Assembly (NCBI GenBank): GCA_043763625.1
Contig: JAYULL010000030.1
Span: 3,953 to 67,952, forward strand
From: Rubrolithibacter sp043763625
GTDB taxonomy: Bacteria; Bacteroidota; Bacteroidia; Sphingobacteriales; Sphingobacteriaceae
Direction of reading: 5' to 3'
DNA length: 64,000 nt
Shown here piece by piece: positions 24,818 through 34,186 of this stretch (position 1 is the stretch's first letter; each line of letters opens with the position of its first letter). Position numbers and translations under genes: made by a program. The notes beneath the pieces were generated by a model that was not told the DNA's origin, searched no databases, and saw only the letters and a program-made list of their open reading frames with translations.

Positions 24818-25116
24818 CTAATCAAATCACACCAAACAACGTCGAATTGTAGCATTTCCGGAGTTTTGGTTTTAGCACTAATATAAAGGCAAATTTTAAT
24901 CACATTCTTACCTTGAAGGTGTAATGCGACTCTTACCGGCTAGGGTAATTTCAACGCTAATGTACTTTCGAAATCTTAAGTAGGAATTCATTGAGGCGTT
25001 CACAGGTTCTTCAGTATTTCGGGAAAAGTTTATCAGCGATAATAACAATTATTCTTTCTAACTTTATCACAACCTATTAACCGAAATTCGCGTAAACTAC
25101 CTAAAAAATCTATAAA

Positions 25117-25314
25117 ATGGCAAAAGCTTTCAGATGGCTCTTTGGAGCAATAGTAATCGTAATATTAACCCTGGGAGTAGCTTTAGGATGGATTATTTCT
25201 ACTTTAGTAAGCCCCTTGTTCCGTATTGGAAAAAAGGAAGAAAAGTTATCCGGCGGAAACTCAGATTTTCCGTATTCAACCGATAGTATAAAGTCGATGG
25301 CGGCTAAAAATTAG
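25117..25314 (+). CDS. Small single-pass membrane protein
   Basis: A 65-residue protein with one strong hydrophobic helix at about 8-30 (WLFGAIVIVILTLGVALGW) flanked by basic residues, then a hydrophilic tail ending in PYSTDSIKSMAAKN. I do not recognise a family. It is the first gene after the island and is convergent with the manC gene. No catalytic or regulatory motif is visible. The codon use looks native and the start is preceded by AT-rich leader sequence. Confidence 0.6.
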   Translation: MAKAFRWLFGAIVIVILTLGVALGWIISTLVSPLFRIGKKEEKLSGGNSDFPYSTDSIKSMAAKN

Positions 25315-25380
25315 ATCGACAGCGAATTAGTTTTCAGACTTTTACTCCTCTTCCTATTAATGTGGCTAGGACTTGAATCA

Positions 25381-26466
25381 TTAAATATATTGGGCACCGA
25401 AACGCCCCTTTACATCTGCTACAAATTGTTTAACGGCTTGTTCCTCGTCTTTCGGACAAATGAGTAGCGTGTTGTTGGATTCGGCTACAATGTAATCCTT
25501 TAGCTTACTTAAAATAACCAATTTCTCTCCCGGTACATTTACCATGCAATTAGAAGAATCGTATAGCACAACTTTTTCTGCCGGGATTGCTGCATTTCCG
25601 CTTGAATCTTTATCGGCGAGCGTATAAATCGACGACCAGGTTCCTAAATCAGACCACTCAAAGTCACACGGAAGCACGTACACATTATCTGCTTTTTCCA
25701 TTACTGCGTAGTCGATGGATATATTCGAGCACTTGGAGTAGTTGGCCGAGATAAATTCCTGCTCGTCCGGTGTATTATAGTATCGCATGCCGTTTACAAA
25801 AATCTCGTAGATATGACGAGCTGATTTTTCGAACGCTTTACAAATCGCCAAGGCATTCCAGACAAAAATTCCGGAGTTCCAATAATACGAGCCGTCCGCC
25901 AAAAATTGTTTGGCTGTTTCTTGTGACGGCTTTTCAGTAAATTTTTCTACGTTTTGAAAAGATCCCGTTGACTTTTCTTTGGAAGCTTTTATATATCCAT
26001 AGCCTGTATCAGGATGTTTTGGCTTAATGCCGAGCGTAATTAAACAATCGTTGTGCTCGGATAATTGTAGCGCAGAATTGATAGTGTATACGAAAGTTTC
26101 TACATCCAAAATCAAATGATCTGAGGGAGCAACTACAATTGAGGCATTAGGATTTAAAGAGAATATTTTAAAGCAGGCATAGGCAATACAGGGCGCCGTG
26201 TTTTTCATTTCCGGCTCTGCGAGTATTTGATTATCTGTGAGTTCAGGTAATTGATCGTGGACTAGATCAAGATAGATCTCGTTGGTTATGATGTATATAT
26301 TTTTTTTAGGGACGATTTTAGCGAACCTGTCGAAAGTGGATTGAACTAATGTTTTTCCGGTTCCCAATATATCGATAAACTGTTTAGGATGGGCTGTGCG
26401 ACTTACGGGCCAAAACCTGCTGCCCACACCTCCGGCCATTATAACTGCATAGTGGTTAATGTTCAT
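25381..26466 (-). CDS. manC: Mannose-1-phosphate guanylyltransferase
   Basis: Makes GDP-mannose from mannose-1-phosphate and GTP. The 361-residue protein has the signature AGGVGSRFWPVSR at 11-23 with PKQF right after it, VAPSDHLI, FTEKPSQETA and the late ILSKLKDYIV. It has only the nucleotidyltransferase domain, without the C-terminal isomerase cupin of long ManC/AlgA forms, which fits the separate ManA gene at 52631. It is the last leftward gene of the EPS locus, 228 bases beyond wcaJ. GDP-mannose feeds the GT4 mannosyl- or fucosyltransferases of the locus (inference). Confidence 0.93.
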   Translation of the reverse strand: MNINHYAVIMAGGVGSRFWPVSRTAHPKQFIDILGTGKTLVQSTFDRFAKIVPKKNIYIITNEIYLDLVHDQLPELTDNQILAEPEMKNTAPCIAYACFKIFSLNPNASIVVAPSDHLILDVETFVYTINSALQLSEHNDCLITLGIKPKHPDTGYGYIKASKEKSTGSFQNVEKFTEKPSQETAKQFLADGSYYWNSGIFVWNALAICKAFEKSARHIYEIFVNGMRYYNTPDEQEFISANYSKCSNISIDYAVMEKADNVYVLPCDFEWSDLGTWSSIYTLADKDSSGNAAIPAEKVVLYDSSNCMVNVPGEKLVILSKLKDYIVAESNNTLLICPKDEEQAVKQFVADVKGRFGAQYI

Positions 26467-26694
26467 AAATTTAATTTAAGTGAGAAACTTTTGTTAATTA
26501 TTTCGCTTGCAGGCGTTCCCGGGAATTTTTTAGCAGCAAATCGTTGTAATCTTCTAAAAGAGAAATGTACTTACTCATCCAAAAATGAACACTGCTTGTT
26601 GCCGCTTCCCGCTCATTGAAGAGAATCTTACCTTTAAAAGTCGGTAGAGATACTTGCTTTAGCCATCAATGCGGATTATGATTGAGGGATTAAT

Positions 26695-28089
26695 TTAGAT
26701 AGCATTATCCTCACCTTTTAGAATATCGATAACTGTCATGAAGATAATTTTTACATCAAGCATAGATGACCAGTGCTCCATATACCAGATGTCGTGCTTT
26801 ACTCGACCTTCCATTCTTTTTTCCATTTGCATCGGATCAGCCACATCCCCTCTGAATCCGTTTACTTGGGCCCATCCGGTAATACCGGGTTTGCAAAACT
26901 GCCGCACCATAAACTGATGGATGGTGTTTGAGTAGTGCTCGGTTACGCTTAACATATGAGGGCGGGGGCCTACTACGCTCATGTCTCCTAAAAACACATT
27001 AAAGAATTGAGGCACTTCGTCTAAGCTGGTTTTGCGTAAGAACCGGCCAATCGGTGTAACTCGGTCGTCGTTTTTGACCGCAGTTTTCGAGTCACTGTCC
27101 GAATTTATGCGCATGCTCCTGAATTTATAACACCAGAACAGTTTGTTGTTTCTGCCGTTTCTGAGCTGAGCAAATAAAACAGGACCCGGACTTTGTATTT
27201 TAATGATAAGGGCTAAAATAGGGTACAGCCAGCTCAGTAAGAATAAAATAACGCAACTGCTGAATACAATGTCGAAAACACGTTTCCTAAATCTGTTTTC
27301 TATGTCATCCAGGGGCTCTCGCCGTGTGCTAATTACCGGAAAAGCATCAAAATAATTGATATTGGATGTAGGGAAAGCAGCTTTCATTTCGGGCACAAAC
27401 CTTAGTCGTACACATTGTTTTTCAGCTTCTTCCAGTAAATGCTCGGCTTCTATCATTCGTTCCGCGGTAAGCGGGACATAAACTTCTTGTATCCCTTTAT
27501 TTGCTGCATGCCGGATCTGCTCTGATGCCGATTGAAAGACTCTCCCTTTATCATCAACAGCGAGGCCGTCATTGTCATCCAAAAATCCTTGAAAATAAAA
27601 GCTGTTATTGTTCTTTTCGAAGAAATCGGCTAATTGCAATCCCATATTTGATGTTCCTAAAACGGCAACCGTCTTTCTAATCTTGAAATACCTTTTTAAA
27701 ACAACTTCTAATCCGGTACCCATAAAACGACTGGCAGAAAAGGCTAAGCCCATTTCAATATAGAGTACCACAATAAATTGCCGCGAAAAGGAATGATCTT
27801 TTGTAAACGCCAGATAGAAGATGAAAAGCACTCCGTGAGTAATATACGACCTGATTGTGGATCGATAGATTGCTTCTACATTTCTAATCGTTTGTTCGTG
27901 ATAGAGATGGTTGAAGCCGGATGAAAACAACCATAGAAGATTTGATATAAGTAAGTATTGTTGATAAGGATTGGTGTCTATAACTTCAGGTTGAACAAAA
28001 TAAAAGGCCGAAAAAAAGGTAAGATTGACAATTAGAAGATCGGAGATTGCTAATACAAATCGTAAGAGATACAGATAGCGAGTTTTCAT
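26695..28089 (-). CDS. wcaJ: Undecaprenyl-phosphate sugar-1-phosphate transferase (WcaJ-type polyisoprenyl priming enzyme)
   Basis: Starts EPS repeat-unit assembly by moving a hexose-1-phosphate (usually glucose) onto undecaprenyl phosphate at the inner membrane. The 464-residue protein shows four N-terminal membrane helices (first 1-33), a cytosolic Rossmann-like CoA_binding_3 region with VAVLGTSNMGLQLA, another helix at about 275-295 (IVFSSCVILFLLSWLYP) and the C-terminal Bac_transf domain with LFAQLRNGRNNKLFWCYKFR, KTSLDEVPQF and VGPRPHM. Everything needed for activity is present. It is the only priming transferase in the window. A gap of 374 bases upstream suggests its own promoter. Confidence 0.92.
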   Translation of the reverse strand: MKTRYLYLLRFVLAISDLLIVNLTFFSAFYFVQPEVIDTNPYQQYLLISNLLWLFSSGFNHLYHEQTIRNVEAIYRSTIRSYITHGVLFIFYLAFTKDHSFSRQFIVVLYIEMGLAFSASRFMGTGLEVVLKRYFKIRKTVAVLGTSNMGLQLADFFEKNNNSFYFQGFLDDNDGLAVDDKGRVFQSASEQIRHAANKGIQEVYVPLTAERMIEAEHLLEEAEKQCVRLRFVPEMKAAFPTSNINYFDAFPVISTRREPLDDIENRFRKRVFDIVFSSCVILFLLSWLYPILALIIKIQSPGPVLFAQLRNGRNNKLFWCYKFRSMRINSDSDSKTAVKNDDRVTPIGRFLRKTSLDEVPQFFNVFLGDMSVVGPRPHMLSVTEHYSNTIHQFMVRQFCKPGITGWAQVNGFRGDVADPMQMEKRMEGRVKHDIWYMEHWSSMLDVKIIFMTVIDILKGEDNAI

Positions 28090-28463
28090 AAGGCCGGGGT
28101 TTTAAATAAAAAATCAAAAATTTCACACGGTAGATTCAGTCAGTGTTTTTGTGTTGCATTTTCATAAGTAGACTGTTGTTTCTTTCATAAAAGTAGCTAA
28201 AAAAATATAAAGTTTCAATTTTTTTCCTGTATAGGTTGACATAATTGCAGGCAAAGTGAACTTATTTTGATAATAACATAATTTTATACCTAAATATTGA
28301 CCTTACTCTTAAAAAAAAGACGATCCAAATAAAAAATTTAGTATTTTTTTAATAGAATTAAGCGTGATTTTGTATAGATCAGGTGACACAGACTTATTAA
28401 ATGTCTTGGTTTTGGAAGTATTAAGAATTTATAGACGCGAATTAGCAGTAAGCGCATCAATGC
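28090..28463. other. 374-bp spacer upstream of wcaJ
   Basis: AT-rich and without a coding frame. It should contain the wcaJ promoter on the minus strand, but no full TAnnTTTG with a -33 box is recognisable. No terminator hairpin was found for the acyltransferase gene that ends at 28464. Confidence 0.4.
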
Positions 28464-29552
28464 TTATCCAACAACGGGAGTGTTGATTGTCGATTTTTCT
28501 TTTTTGCCAACAAATAACGTTTTCGAAAGCTTTAAAATACTTTGCTCGATAAAGAAAAAAGAAATTATTGATCCAATAGCAGTAAGAATCAAAAACAGCA
28601 ATGCATAAGCGCCGGGGTTATTAAATTCAGGATACTTATTCATTAGTTTATCGGTAAGCTCTAATCCCACAACAGGATGAATCAGGTAAAGAGAATAGCT
28701 GATGTTTCCCAAAAACTTAAAAAAAGAATTGTGGATGTTTTTTTTCAGGAAAAAGATAAAAAGGAAAAAACCAATATTGTAAGAAACAAAATATTTATAC
28801 CACTTTTCATTATAGCCGAAATCACGGTTATAGGCAAAAACGCACACCGGCAAAAGCACAAGAATAAAAATGTAAACATACTTGAGCACTATCCTGAGTG
28901 TTCCGTCTTCTGCGGTTTCGTTATATCTAAATCTCATTCCCAGAAACATACATGCTAGTGCTAAGGGAAGTGCTACCGGCAATTTCATGTTCAATGTAAA
29001 TCGTGCAACGGACAGAACCAATGCCATGCCCAAAACGAGGAAGAAAAGCTTGGTTATGATACGAATTTTATCCAGCCGGTTCAGGTAGAATAATGCGGCA
29101 CAAATCAGATAAAATACCAGTTCAATCTGTAGGGTCCAATAAACTCCTATTAGATCCGGCACCCCTAAGAATTTATGAAACATAGTAATATTCAGGAGTA
29201 GTTGTTTTAGCGGCGGCATGCCGGAAATCAGCACAACCAGCAGTATTGAAAACCAGTAGCCGGGATACAGGCGGAAAAACCTGGAAATTGCAAAACCGGA
29301 AAGGGTTTTTCCGATAAGCGAAAACGGAATAACGTACCCGCTTATCATAAAAAAAACCACTATTCCTATTTTGCCGATGTCAATAAAATCACTGATAAAA
29401 AGGCCGGCAGTTTTAAATACAGGTTGCGCAAAAACAGTTGGGTACAAGAAGCGAAGGTGGAGCCACAGGTGCAATAAGGCTACCATGAGAGCTGCAATCC
29501 CTCTTAAAGAATCAACCCATAAAATTCTTCGGTTCAATGTCTTTGCAGCCAT
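28464..29552 (-). CDS. Acyltransferase family 3 (OafA/YrhL type) membrane O-acetyltransferase
   Basis: Polytopic protein of 362 residues with about ten membrane helices that transfers acetyl (or other acyl) groups to sugar hydroxyls. The family signature is seen at the N-terminus, RRILWVDSLRGIAALMVALL followed by HLWLH, with the catalytic His in helix 1, and FFMISGYVIPFS, RFFRLYPGYW and SYSLYLIHPV further along. It lacks the SGNH extension of longer members. It is the last of four tightly packed leftward genes (epimerase stop at 29562, 10 bases before this start). The probable role is decoration of the EPS repeat unit. Confidence 0.88.
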   Translation of the reverse strand: MAAKTLNRRILWVDSLRGIAALMVALLHLWLHLRFLYPTVFAQPVFKTAGLFISDFIDIGKIGIVVFFMISGYVIPFSLIGKTLSGFAISRFFRLYPGYWFSILLVVLISGMPPLKQLLLNITMFHKFLGVPDLIGVYWTLQIELVFYLICAALFYLNRLDKIRIITKLFFLVLGMALVLSVARFTLNMKLPVALPLALACMFLGMRFRYNETAEDGTLRIVLKYVYIFILVLLPVCVFAYNRDFGYNEKWYKYFVSYNIGFFLFIFFLKKNIHNSFFKFLGNISYSLYLIHPVVGLELTDKLMNKYPEFNNPGAYALLFLILTAIGSIISFFFIEQSILKLSKTLFVGKKEKSTINTPVVG

Positions 29553-29561
29553 ACAATTGTA

Positions 29562-30512
29562 TTAAATAAATCCGTTTGCTTGAAACCAGCTGATTGATCT
29601 ATTTAACCCGTCCTCAATGGGCACTTGCGGTTCGAAGCCAACATCGCTTTTTAGCTTAGAAATATCAGCATGCAGAACCTTAATGTCGCCGGGCCAGCTT
29701 TTGCCGGTATAGTTAATTTTTGGAGTAATATTGAGGTTGAGGCAAATAAGCTCGATCAGTTTTTTAATATTAATGGGCTTGCCTCCGGAAATATTATAAA
29801 TCTCGCCGGTAGTGTTTTCTGCGGCCATAACATTGTAGAACGCAGATGCGGTGTCGGATACGTAGGCGTAATCTCTAACTTGTTCCCCGTCTCCAAGCAC
29901 CTCTAAATTGTAGACACTGGAGTTCAATTTCCGAATCAAATCGTACAGTACATATCTCGGCTGCCGGGGACCGTATGTGTTAAAAATTCTGATAACAGCA
30001 CTTTTAAGCCCGTAAGTTTTGTAATATCCGATCGCAAGCTTTTCGCCGTAAAGCTTGGTTAATCCGTAGTTCGATATAGGATTCAACCCGTTAACTTCTT
30101 TTACCGGAATGGTTTCCGGCGTTCCGTAAACAGCTGCTGTACTTGCGAATACAATTTTTTCTACTTCGTACTTTAAAGATAAATTGTAGAGATTCAAACT
30201 ACCTTGGGCATTGGATTTAAAGTCGACAAACGGATAGTCGTTGCTAAGAGGCACGTTTCCGTTAGCGGCAAAATGATAGATGTATTTGAACTTATGTTCT
30301 TTAAACTGCTGATCCATGAATTGCAGTTCCGAAATGTCGCCGTATAAATCAGTGCATTTGGGGTTGTCATTGATCATGTTGCCGTTGTTCGATCCCAAAA
30401 GATTGTCGATCGAATACACAGCGGTATGGCCTTTTTCTATAAGTAAGTCAACCATGTGAGAGCCGATAAAGCCCTTTCCGCCGGTTACTAAAATAGGGTC
30501 GTCTTTTTTCAT
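29562..30512 (-). CDS. NAD-dependent sugar-nucleotide epimerase/dehydratase (extended SDR)
   Basis: Extended SDR enzyme of 316 residues. The cofactor motif is GGKGFIGSHMV near 12-22, then FASTAAVYGTPE with the catalytic Ser/Thr pair, and the Tyr-Lys pair in ISNYGLTKLYGEKLA. NTYGPRQPRY and the closing VGFEPQVPIEDGL are typical of UDP-glucose/GlcNAc 4-epimerases and related dehydratases. The motif pattern resembles the 4-epimerase branch more than the TDP-glucose dehydratase branch, so a gal/GalNAc-type donor is a reasonable guess. It stops 9 bases before the acyltransferase and begins 1 base after the upstream GT4 stop. Confidence 0.85.
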   Translation of the reverse strand: MKKDDPILVTGGKGFIGSHMVDLLIEKGHTAVYSIDNLLGSNNGNMINDNPKCTDLYGDISELQFMDQQFKEHKFKYIYHFAANGNVPLSNDYPFVDFKSNAQGSLNLYNLSLKYEVEKIVFASTAAVYGTPETIPVKEVNGLNPISNYGLTKLYGEKLAIGYYKTYGLKSAVIRIFNTYGPRQPRYVLYDLIRKLNSSVYNLEVLGDGEQVRDYAYVSDTASAFYNVMAAENTTGEIYNISGGKPINIKKLIELICLNLNITPKINYTGKSWPGDIKVLHADISKLKSDVGFEPQVPIEDGLNRSISWFQANGFI

Positions 30513-30513
30513 A

Positions 30514-31614
30514 TTATGCGGACATGTTTAAATTAAGATATTTTTCAGCGTTGTTTGACAGGTAGTATTCCGAGCGTTTGTTCAAGCATTCTTGCCGGAA
30601 TTTCGAGTAATCATTTTCTACACCTCGGATTGCATCTGCAATGCTCTCAATGTCGGGTTCGGCTACCAATCCGATTTTTTCATCCTCAACAAAATACTTG
30701 GTGCCGTTATCGATGTAGTTGGTAGTAACTGTCGGAATGCCGAATGCCATGGCTTCAATCACCGTTTTGGGTAGACCCTCCCTTTCGGACGGGAATACCA
30801 ATAATCGCGACTCTGAAAGGGCTTTGATTTTTTCTTCGTCACTTATTCTCCCGAAGAAAGTCACGCTCGGGTTAGAGCCGTATTTTTCCACCAGCCCTTT
30901 ATACATCGTTCCGCCGCCCAAAACTTTTATGTTTTTGTTTTCGCGATACTTTTCGTTGTATTTAAGAATAGCTTCGATCGCTGCTTCCGGGTGTTTATGA
31001 TGCTCTAAGCGCCCTAAAAAAAGATAAGAGGTCTGTTCTGCCGTTTCGGGATTTTCAAGTTTGATTAAACTAGGTACAACCGAAATGTTTTTTCGGCGGT
31101 AGTCACCCACACATTCTGCCACGTGTTTACTGATACATACTACACTTCCGGTGGATTTTAGCAAAATCTTATTGATTTTAATCCAAAGTTTCGAGCTTCG
31201 GTGCTCAACAAAATCTAACACCGTTTTACTTTTTCGACTTTTAAAAAAGAGGCCGTGATAGATAGCCGGCAATACCGGAAATTGATTGAAGATTATGATA
31301 TCGTAATCCTGCCTAAAAAATTTATGCAGCTTAAGCGTGAACAGAAAAATAGTAGAAAGTTTTCGCCCGAATCGGCCGTTTTTATAATACTTCGGCTCTT
31401 TAAGAAGTCTGTAAATTTTTACCCCTTCGAGCTGTTCGTATTCCGGCAATTCTCCCGTGTGATCTATTACGGCCATAGAGACGTCGTGTCCGGATTTGGC
31501 CCAGTACGATCCCAGTTCCATGAAACGAATTTCTTGCCCTCCGTAACTGGGATACGAAAGCTCTGATACGATTAGAATTTTCTTAGAGACCGGTGTTTCA
31601 GTTTTACTGCTCAT
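30514..31614 (-). CDS. Glycosyltransferase family 4 (GT4)
   Basis: GT-B fold retaining transferase of 366 residues. The N-terminal half carries ELSYPSYGGQEIRFMELG (the GG loop that contacts the nucleotide) and the C-terminal half has YLFLGRLEHHKHPEAAIEAI and the EX7E segment PSEREGLPKTVIEAMAFG, the usual donor-binding signature. No membrane segment is evident, so it acts on the cytosolic face. Sugar specificity cannot be read from sequence. It sits between a GT4 and an epimerase in a leftward operon with gaps of 24 and 1 bases. Confidence 0.88.
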   Translation of the reverse strand: MSSKTETPVSKKILIVSELSYPSYGGQEIRFMELGSYWAKSGHDVSMAVIDHTGELPEYEQLEGVKIYRLLKEPKYYKNGRFGRKLSTIFLFTLKLHKFFRQDYDIIIFNQFPVLPAIYHGLFFKSRKSKTVLDFVEHRSSKLWIKINKILLKSTGSVVCISKHVAECVGDYRRKNISVVPSLIKLENPETAEQTSYLFLGRLEHHKHPEAAIEAILKYNEKYRENKNIKVLGGGTMYKGLVEKYGSNPSVTFFGRISDEEKIKALSESRLLVFPSEREGLPKTVIEAMAFGIPTVTTNYIDNGTKYFVEDEKIGLVAEPDIESIADAIRGVENDYSKFRQECLNKRSEYYLSNNAEKYLNLNMSA

Positions 31615-31638
31615 AGGGAATAGGATTTCGTGTTTAAT

Positions 31639-32742
31639 TTATAGCGGCGGCATGTTTTCAAGTATTTGCGAAAGCTTTTCTGCCGATTTCAGGTAAGAGA
31701 ATTTTTGTGCTTGTACCGGCCCTTTCGTTTGCAGAGAACCGCGAACGCTATCGTCAAAAAGCGCTGTATTTATTTGATTTTTAATATCGCTTACCGAGTG
31801 TGGATTGCAATAAAGCGCGGCATCTCCGCAAACTTCCGGCAAGCTGGTGCAATTAGAAACTAATGTTGGGCAGCCTGAAGCCATTGCTTCTATGGGCGGC
31901 AGTCCGAATCCTTCGAAAAGCGACGGATACACAAACAGTTGGGCGTTTTCATAAAGCGCTTTCAGCTCTTCATCGCTTTTATATCCTAGAAAAAAAACTC
32001 TCTCTTTATTTGTTGATATCAAATTTTCCAGTTCGCGATCTTTCCGGAAATTTTTGTTGTATGCCCCGATAAGGAACAGCTTAAGATCTGCAGTTTCTGC
32101 TTCGAGGAAAGCATAAATAATACGTTTTATATTTTTTCTGGGATCTATTGAGCCGACACTCAATATATACTTTTGGGATTTTAAATGCTCTCTATACATT
32201 TCTATCCCGGCTCCCGGAATCATTCCCGACTCATCGAACACTGCTCCCGGAACTACCGAAACTTTATCGTTATTTAAGTTATAAGATCTTATTATGTCAT
32301 CTTTAGAATACTCACTGACCGTAATAACATGGCGAGATTTCTTCGCAATCTTTGGGATTAAGAAGTTGTAGAAGGCACGAAAAGTGAAGCTGTGCCACTT
32401 ACCGTGCCTAAAAGCTAAATCATGAATAGTAACCAATTGATTGGTGTAATTAAGCGGTGCAGTGCTGCAAAAGTTAAGTAGAAGCGGATTGTTCTTCTTT
32501 CTTAACAGTTGCGGCAAGTCGTATTGTTCCCACAAATGCCCGCTATGTTTGCCCGTATATTCAATATTAAAACCGTCGATTCCGTAATCCGAATTTTGTA
32601 AAGCTTCTCCGGGTACAATAAACGTGACTTTATTAAACATGCTCGTAAGTTTCCTGGAGAGCTCATACGCAAATCGTTGTACTCCCGTAATTTTTTGAGT
32701 CAAAAAGCGACCGTTGATATAGATTTCAGATTCCAAGCGCAA
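31639..32742 (-). CDS. Glycosyltransferase family 4, mannosyltransferase-like
   Basis: GT4 enzyme of 367 residues. Conserved parts include INGRFLTQKITGVQRFAYEL at the N-terminus (typical of WbaZ/MtfB-type mannosyltransferases in capsule clusters), LLNFCSTAPL, VTIHDLAFRHG, and the C-terminal ILSVGSIDPRKNI with the EX7E block PSLFEGFGLPPIEAMASG. Intact and of normal length. It heads the right-to-left run 32742-28464; a possible TATATTTG -7 element on the minus strand lies at 32832-32839, 90 bases upstream. Mannose as the donor sugar is inferred from family resemblance and from manC/manA in the locus. Confidence 0.88.
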   Translation of the reverse strand: MRLESEIYINGRFLTQKITGVQRFAYELSRKLTSMFNKVTFIVPGEALQNSDYGIDGFNIEYTGKHSGHLWEQYDLPQLLRKKNNPLLLNFCSTAPLNYTNQLVTIHDLAFRHGKWHSFTFRAFYNFLIPKIAKKSRHVITVSEYSKDDIIRSYNLNNDKVSVVPGAVFDESGMIPGAGIEMYREHLKSQKYILSVGSIDPRKNIKRIIYAFLEAETADLKLFLIGAYNKNFRKDRELENLISTNKERVFFLGYKSDEELKALYENAQLFVYPSLFEGFGLPPIEAMASGCPTLVSNCTSLPEVCGDAALYCNPHSVSDIKNQINTALFDDSVRGSLQTKGPVQAQKFSYLKSAEKLSQILENMPPL

Positions 32743-32831
32743 AGTTTTATTTGTGGTAAAAACGTATCCTTAGAAATAATTCATTTTTGATAACAAACAT
32801 GACACTCTATTGAATTATTTATACAATAGTA

Positions 32832-32839
32832 CAAATATA
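32832..32839 (-). promoter_or_regulatory. Candidate -7 element of the leftward GT operon
   Basis: Read on the minus strand this is TATATTTG, matching TAnnTTTG, in the 254-base region shared by the leftward GT4 gene and the rightward GH39-like gene. No -33 box at normal spacing. Confidence 0.3.
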
Positions 32840-32996
32840 TTTATCATTTAAATAAAAAATTTGCTATACTGTTGAGAAAAATGCTGAGAATACTTTGAAA
32901 ATCAATCAAAAGTTCGATGGTTCTTCATAAATTGCAATTAATTAGGTCAAAATAACTCCGAATTTGTTGTCGTATTCATTTTTTTAACGTTTTTAT

Positions 32997-34028
32997 ATGA
33001 GGAACTTCACTTTTATTATCGTAGTAATTCTTTTATTCCCGTTTTTTGGCAACAATTATTGGTTTTTAGAATATTTTTTGAACTCGAAGGGGCAAATACC
33101 TGAAAAAACCCAAGGGTTCATCTTAGGAATTAACGGGCATCCCTTAAGCCAAGCTGCTTATAAAGAGTTTCCGGTAGCCGAGCAAATGCAGTTATTGAAA
33201 AGTATGAAAATGACTTACTATCGCTTTGACGGTGGAACAGATTATAAGGGGCAACTTAAAGATGAGCCTAGATTTGCCGGCTTAACCCGGGAAGCGAAAA
33301 AACATACTATTAAACTTTTGCCGGTACTTTGGCTTCGCGGCCTTGATACCATGAAAACCGAACCTGCCGCCTATGAGAGAGGGTTTATTGAAGGCAGCGG
33401 ATTTGCAAGCCGATACGGGGATCACTTTGACTACTACGAGTTAGGGAACGAACAAGACTTAAAAGTTTTGAAACAACGCTCGTTGTCGGGAAAAGAGACT
33501 ACTGATTATAAAATAGATAAAACTAAAATCTTGGCAAGTTTTTTCAGGGGCATGCACCACGGAATTAAAAAAGCCGATACCGGAAGCAAAACAATAATCG
33601 ACATGACGGAAGGGCATTACGGATTCTTCAAGTTGTTGAAACAATATAACGTTCAGTTCGATGTTATCGGCATTCATTGGTATTCGAAAGTCGATTTTGC
33701 ATCCTCGAAATTACCTCGAATAATAAATGAAACTGCAGAAGTTTTTAACGGCGAAAAACCGGTTTGGATTACAGAGTTCAACTCACAATTCGGTAGCTAT
33801 GGCGGAAGAGAAGATTTCCAAGAACTAATAGTATCACAATTTGTAGAACAATCGAGATTTATTCAGGGCGTAGAAGCATTGTTTATTTACGAACTTTTAG
33901 ATGAACCCCGTCTGATTCATCCTAAAGAAACAGAAAAGACTTTCGGGATTGTAAAATGGATAACACCCCACACCAAATGGGAGTATAAAAAGGCCGGGAA
34001 AAGCCTTCGAGATACCGAGCTTCGATAG
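32997..34028 (+). CDS. Exported GH39-like glycosidase, single domain
   Basis: TIM-barrel glycosidase of clan GH-A, 343 residues. An N-terminal hydrophobic segment (about 3-27) is a signal anchor rather than a lipoprotein signal. The acid/base lies in YYELGNEQD (Asn151-Glu152) and the nucleophile in VWITEFNSQFG (Glu260), with IYELLDEPRLIHPKE near the C-terminus. Both catalytic carboxylates are present. It has about the same unit as the two tandem-domain proteins that follow, which is why I treat all three as one paralogous family. Its place inside an EPS cluster recalls PslG, a GH39 hydrolase of a Pseudomonas EPS locus. The substrate would then be the EPS itself (inference). Confidence 0.78.
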   Translation: MRNFTFIIVVILLFPFFGNNYWFLEYFLNSKGQIPEKTQGFILGINGHPLSQAAYKEFPVAEQMQLLKSMKMTYYRFDGGTDYKGQLKDEPRFAGLTREAKKHTIKLLPVLWLRGLDTMKTEPAAYERGFIEGSGFASRYGDHFDYYELGNEQDLKVLKQRSLSGKETTDYKIDKTKILASFFRGMHHGIKKADTGSKTIIDMTEGHYGFFKLLKQYNVQFDVIGIHWYSKVDFASSKLPRIINETAEVFNGEKPVWITEFNSQFGSYGGREDFQELIVSQFVEQSRFIQGVEALFIYELLDEPRLIHPKETEKTFGIVKWITPHTKWEYKKAGKSLRDTELR

Positions 34029-34186
34029 GGGCCTTTTTTTTGCGAATTTGTTAAATCTTCTATTCTTACAATATACCGGAAGTCTTCGCGTTAAAAATCC
34101 AAGTTTCAGTATTTCGAAGAAATTAGTTTTTTCTGTATTGAATAAAAGCTGAAACTACTCTTATCCGCAATAAGATTAAAAAACAA

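Larger units (their letters stand above)
24541..25116. other. Right end of the tRNA-Ser island and following spacer
   Basis: No gene. It contains the leader of RloA, two GGTGCCCT copies (24719-24726 and 24731-24738), the attR repeat (24797-24817) and then about 300 bases of ordinary intergenic DNA up to the small membrane protein gene. A run of ATG-poor AT-rich sequence at 25030-25100 may hold the promoter of that gene but shows no clear TAnnTTTG. Confidence 0.5.

Noticed and set aside
28677..28958. A lysine-rich 93-residue plus-strand frame
   Set aside because: Antisense to the membrane acyltransferase; the composition is the mirror of hydrophobic helices.
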